NCBI RefSeq assembly: GCF_042685085.1
Contig: NZ_JBHUMM010000010.1
Coordinates: 186,001 to 250,000 of the forward strand
DNA length: 64,000 nucleotides
DNA from: Marinicrinis sediminis
Lineage (GTDB): Bacteria > Bacillota > Bacilli > Paenibacillales > KCTC-33676
Direction: 5' to 3'
A model generated the notes under the pieces. It saw only the letters and a list, made by a program, of their open reading frames with translations, was not told the origin of the DNA and made no database searches. Both the position numbers and the translations under genes were made by a program. Numbering within the stretch: the first letter of the stretch is position 1; every line of letters starts with the position of its first letter. Of the stretch, positions 62,171 through 64,000 are shown piece by piece.

Positions 62171-62887
62171 TCATGGGGTTTGATCCGGTTGATGGTGCAA
62201 GAGAAACTCCAGCATGTCCGCATAATCGATTAGCGCTTGTCTACCTTTATCGCTCAACCCGTATATGCCCTTCTCCACCCTGGTAAACCATTCATATACA
62301 TTTCGGCTCAAGATCGCCTGCGTGTTGTCAATCGCGCAGGCTTTTTTGATTTGTACAGGAGTAGCGTGCTCCAGAGAGAGGAGGGTGTGCGCGACGAGCA
62401 ATGATTTTTGTCGATAGGCGGTCATCAGCTTTTTCTGAGAGCTGCCTCCTTCGTTGAAATCGCCGATACGTGCTGCAAATTCAGTCATCAGTCGCGCGGA
62501 CTTGCGGGCATTGCGTCTAGGCTCATAAGGTTCGGGTTCGCAGACGGTTTCAACAAATCCGGGATGACTCGTTGACAGATCGACCCGGATCAAGCCAATC
62601 CCCAGCATACGGCAGAGACGAATGACAGCTCGTTCCTTGCGGGACGATCGAAAGACGGGCAAATGGGCAGGCACACAGATGTAGACGGACGGGCTGATAG
62701 ACAGACGCTCGACGGCTTGCAGAACGACGCTTAGATTGAACTGCATTTTGCATTCCAGGATCGTCGGGTGCTGGTGGTCGGCTTTGACGGCGACGATGTC
62801 ACAATCCTGAATTTCTGATTTGACTTCATAGCCGAGATGCTCCAGAAAATGTTTCAGTGGCGGGTACAACACAGTCTCGCGACTCAT
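62171..62887 (-). CDS. DUF2161 putative PD-(D/E)XK phosphodiesterase-type protein
   Basis: Protein of 238 residues. The N-terminal ~110 residues carry a restriction-endonuclease-like pattern: YEVKSEIQDCDIVAVK, then ILECKMQFN, giving the D...ExK active-site residues. The C-terminal half is helical and Lys/Arg-rich and looks like a winged-helix segment (AHTLLSLEHATPVQIKKA). The family is annotated as a putative nuclease-fold protein without known function. It is convergent with the flavoprotein gene and divergent from prkA. Confidence 0.82.
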   Translation of the reverse strand: MSRETVLYPPLKHFLEHLGYEVKSEIQDCDIVAVKADHQHPTILECKMQFNLSVVLQAVERLSISPSVYICVPAHLPVFRSSRKERAVIRLCRMLGIGLIRVDLSTSHPGFVETVCEPEPYEPRRNARKSARLMTEFAARIGDFNEGGSSQKKLMTAYRQKSLLVAHTLLSLEHATPVQIKKACAIDNTQAILSRNVYEWFTRVEKGIYGLSDKGRQALIDYADMLEFLLHHQPDQTP

Positions 62888-63057
62888 GGTTATTTACCTC
62901 CGTGGGATATTGCTCATCATTATATCAAAAGGTGAATTAGTCGGAAACTTCCCAGACCCGTTCGCATAGATATTATTACATTGCATCTTAGGGTTACAGA
63001 TCCTTCTGCAGAGATGAGCAGATTTAGTCATGGTAAAACAACTGGAAGGAGGCTGCT

Positions 63058-64000
63058 ATGGATATTTTCAAGCGAATTTCAGCATTTCGGGCGAAGGAAC
63101 AGGAGCTGGCCTGGGAAGGTACTTTTGCACAATATCTTCAAATGGTGAAGGAGAAGCCTTATCTGGCGAAGACGGCGCATACGAGAGTGTATGACATGAT
63201 TGCCTCTCACGGCGTAACGGAGGAAAATGGTAGAAAAAAATATTTGTTTTTCGAACAGGAGATCTTCGGGCTGGATCGTTCGATGGAAAAGCTGGTGGAG
63301 GAATATTTTCATTCGGCTGCCAAGAGACTGGAGGTTCGGAAACGGATATTGCTGCTGATGGGTCCGGTCAGTGGGGGGAAATCGACGCTGGTGACGATGC
63401 TGAAGCAGGGCATGGAGCAGTATACGCGAACGGAAGAGGGCGCCGTGTATGCGATAAAGGGTTGTCCGATGCATGAAGAGCCGCTGCATCTGATTCCGCA
63501 GGAGCTGCGCAAGGAAGTGGAGCAGGAGCTGCAGGTACGCATCGAGGGCAGTCTCTGTCCATCCTGTCTCATGCGGCTGGAGCAGGAATATAACGGCCGG
63601 ATGGAGGAGGTTCCGGTGGAGCGGGTATTTTTCTCGGAGGAAAAACGGATTGGCATCGGTACGTTCAGTCCTTCTGATCCGAAATCCCAGGATATATCTG
63701 AGCTCACGGGTAGCATTGATTTTTCGACTATTACCGAGTACGGATCAGAATCCGATCCCAGGGCCTACCGCTTCGATGGGGAGCTGAACAAGGCGAACCG
63801 CGGGATGATGGAATTTCAGGAGATGCTCAAATGCGATGAAAAATTTCTGTGGAACCTGCTGTCCCTGACACAGGAAGGGAATTTTAAGGCGGGACGGTTT
63901 GCCCTGATCAGTGCAGATGAACTCATCGTTGCCCATACGAATGAATCGGAATACAAGTCGTTCATAGGCAACAAGAAAAATGAGGCGCTGCAGTCCCGGA
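63058..64000 (+). CDS. prkA: PrkA serine protein kinase (3' end beyond window)
   Basis: The first 314 residues of a PrkA-type protein are present; the frame is open to the window end. The AAA-like N-terminal domain has a P-loop at about 102-110 (GPVSGGKST), followed by a CPMHEEPLHLIP segment and IGTFSPSDPKSQDISELTG, conserved in PrkA. The start has GGAAGGAGG upstream. Homologues are about 630 residues. They act during sporulation in Bacillus and are usually followed by YhbH and SpoVR genes. Originally called a kinase, Bacillus PrkA has also been described as an AAA-type protease. Confidence 0.93.
   Translation, partial: MDIFKRISAFRAKEQELAWEGTFAQYLQMVKEKPYLAKTAHTRVYDMIASHGVTEENGRKKYLFFEQEIFGLDRSMEKLVEEYFHSAAKRLEVRKRILLLMGPVSGGKSTLVTMLKQGMEQYTRTEEGAVYAIKGCPMHEEPLHLIPQELRKEVEQELQVRIEGSLCPSCLMRLEQEYNGRMEEVPVERVFFSEEKRIGIGTFSPSDPKSQDISELTGSIDFSTITEYGSESDPRAYRFDGELNKANRGMMEFQEMLKCDEKFLWNLLSLTQEGNFKAGRFALISADELIVAHTNESEYKSFIGNKKNEALQSR

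Overview
The window looks like a chromosomal segment of a spore-forming Bacillota, most likely a Paenibacillus. This rests on several features: YesM/YesN-type two-component pairs beside sugar ABC transporters; very large secreted glycosidases with C-terminal SLH modules; a threonyl T-box ahead of thrS with a YtxC-like gene upstream; sporulation-associated genes (a SASP-like peptide, a YheC/YheD ATP-grasp protein, PrkA); and moderate GC with strong Shine-Dalgarno sequences. No rRNA, tRNA, insertion sequence, prophage or CRISPR array was recognised. The genus is an inference.

Region 1 (about 180-20260) is an alpha-glucan (dextran-type) utilisation locus. A cre-like cluster precedes a lipoprotein sugar-binding protein and two permeases. 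Three consecutive GH66 enzymes follow: a lipoprotein, a secreted form, and a 2203-residue SLH-anchored giant. The locus closes with a YesM-type kinase, a YesN-type regulator and a second sugar-binding lipoprotein. No transporter ATPase is encoded, so a shared MsmX-type ATPase is inferred. The giant GH66 carries about nine CBM35/CBM6-like beta-sandwich modules inserted inside its catalytic domain. Every long gap between consecutive genes here holds a hairpin without a U-tract. The second binding protein has an 18-bp tandem repeat array fused in frame ahead of its signal peptide.

Region 2 (20400-38100) is mostly housekeeping, stress and envelope functions: ytxC, T-box/thrS, a small membrane protein, a 3D-domain protein, an ECF sigma factor, a SASP-like peptide, liaF-liaS-liaR, a YugN-like protein, an HtrA-type protease with an OmpR/HK pair, ispH, DAHP synthase, and a class I-beta glutamine synthetase behind a textbook GlnR/TnrA site.

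Region 3 (38160-51060) starts with an 1861-residue SLH-anchored alpha-amylase/pullulanase behind two cre sites. It continues with serC, an orphan PhoP-like regulator, trmL, an AbrB-like regulator with a four-cysteine tail, and a pirin-OsmC pair behind a perfect palindrome resembling an MhqR operator. A 32-residue membrane peptide, a YheC/YheD protein and a small cysteine-containing protein follow.

Region 4 (51170-59860) has a phosphodiester glycosidase/coiled-coil gene pair, then a second sugar-uptake system. In this system a YesN/YesM pair is divergent from two permeases and a binding lipoprotein, again without an ATPase. The tail of the window holds a TauE/SafE transporter, a thioredoxin-reductase-like flavoprotein, a DUF2161 nuclease-fold protein and the start of prkA.

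Across the window, gene junctions repeatedly carry short tandem arrays (unit 8-22 bp), each with its own unit sequence.
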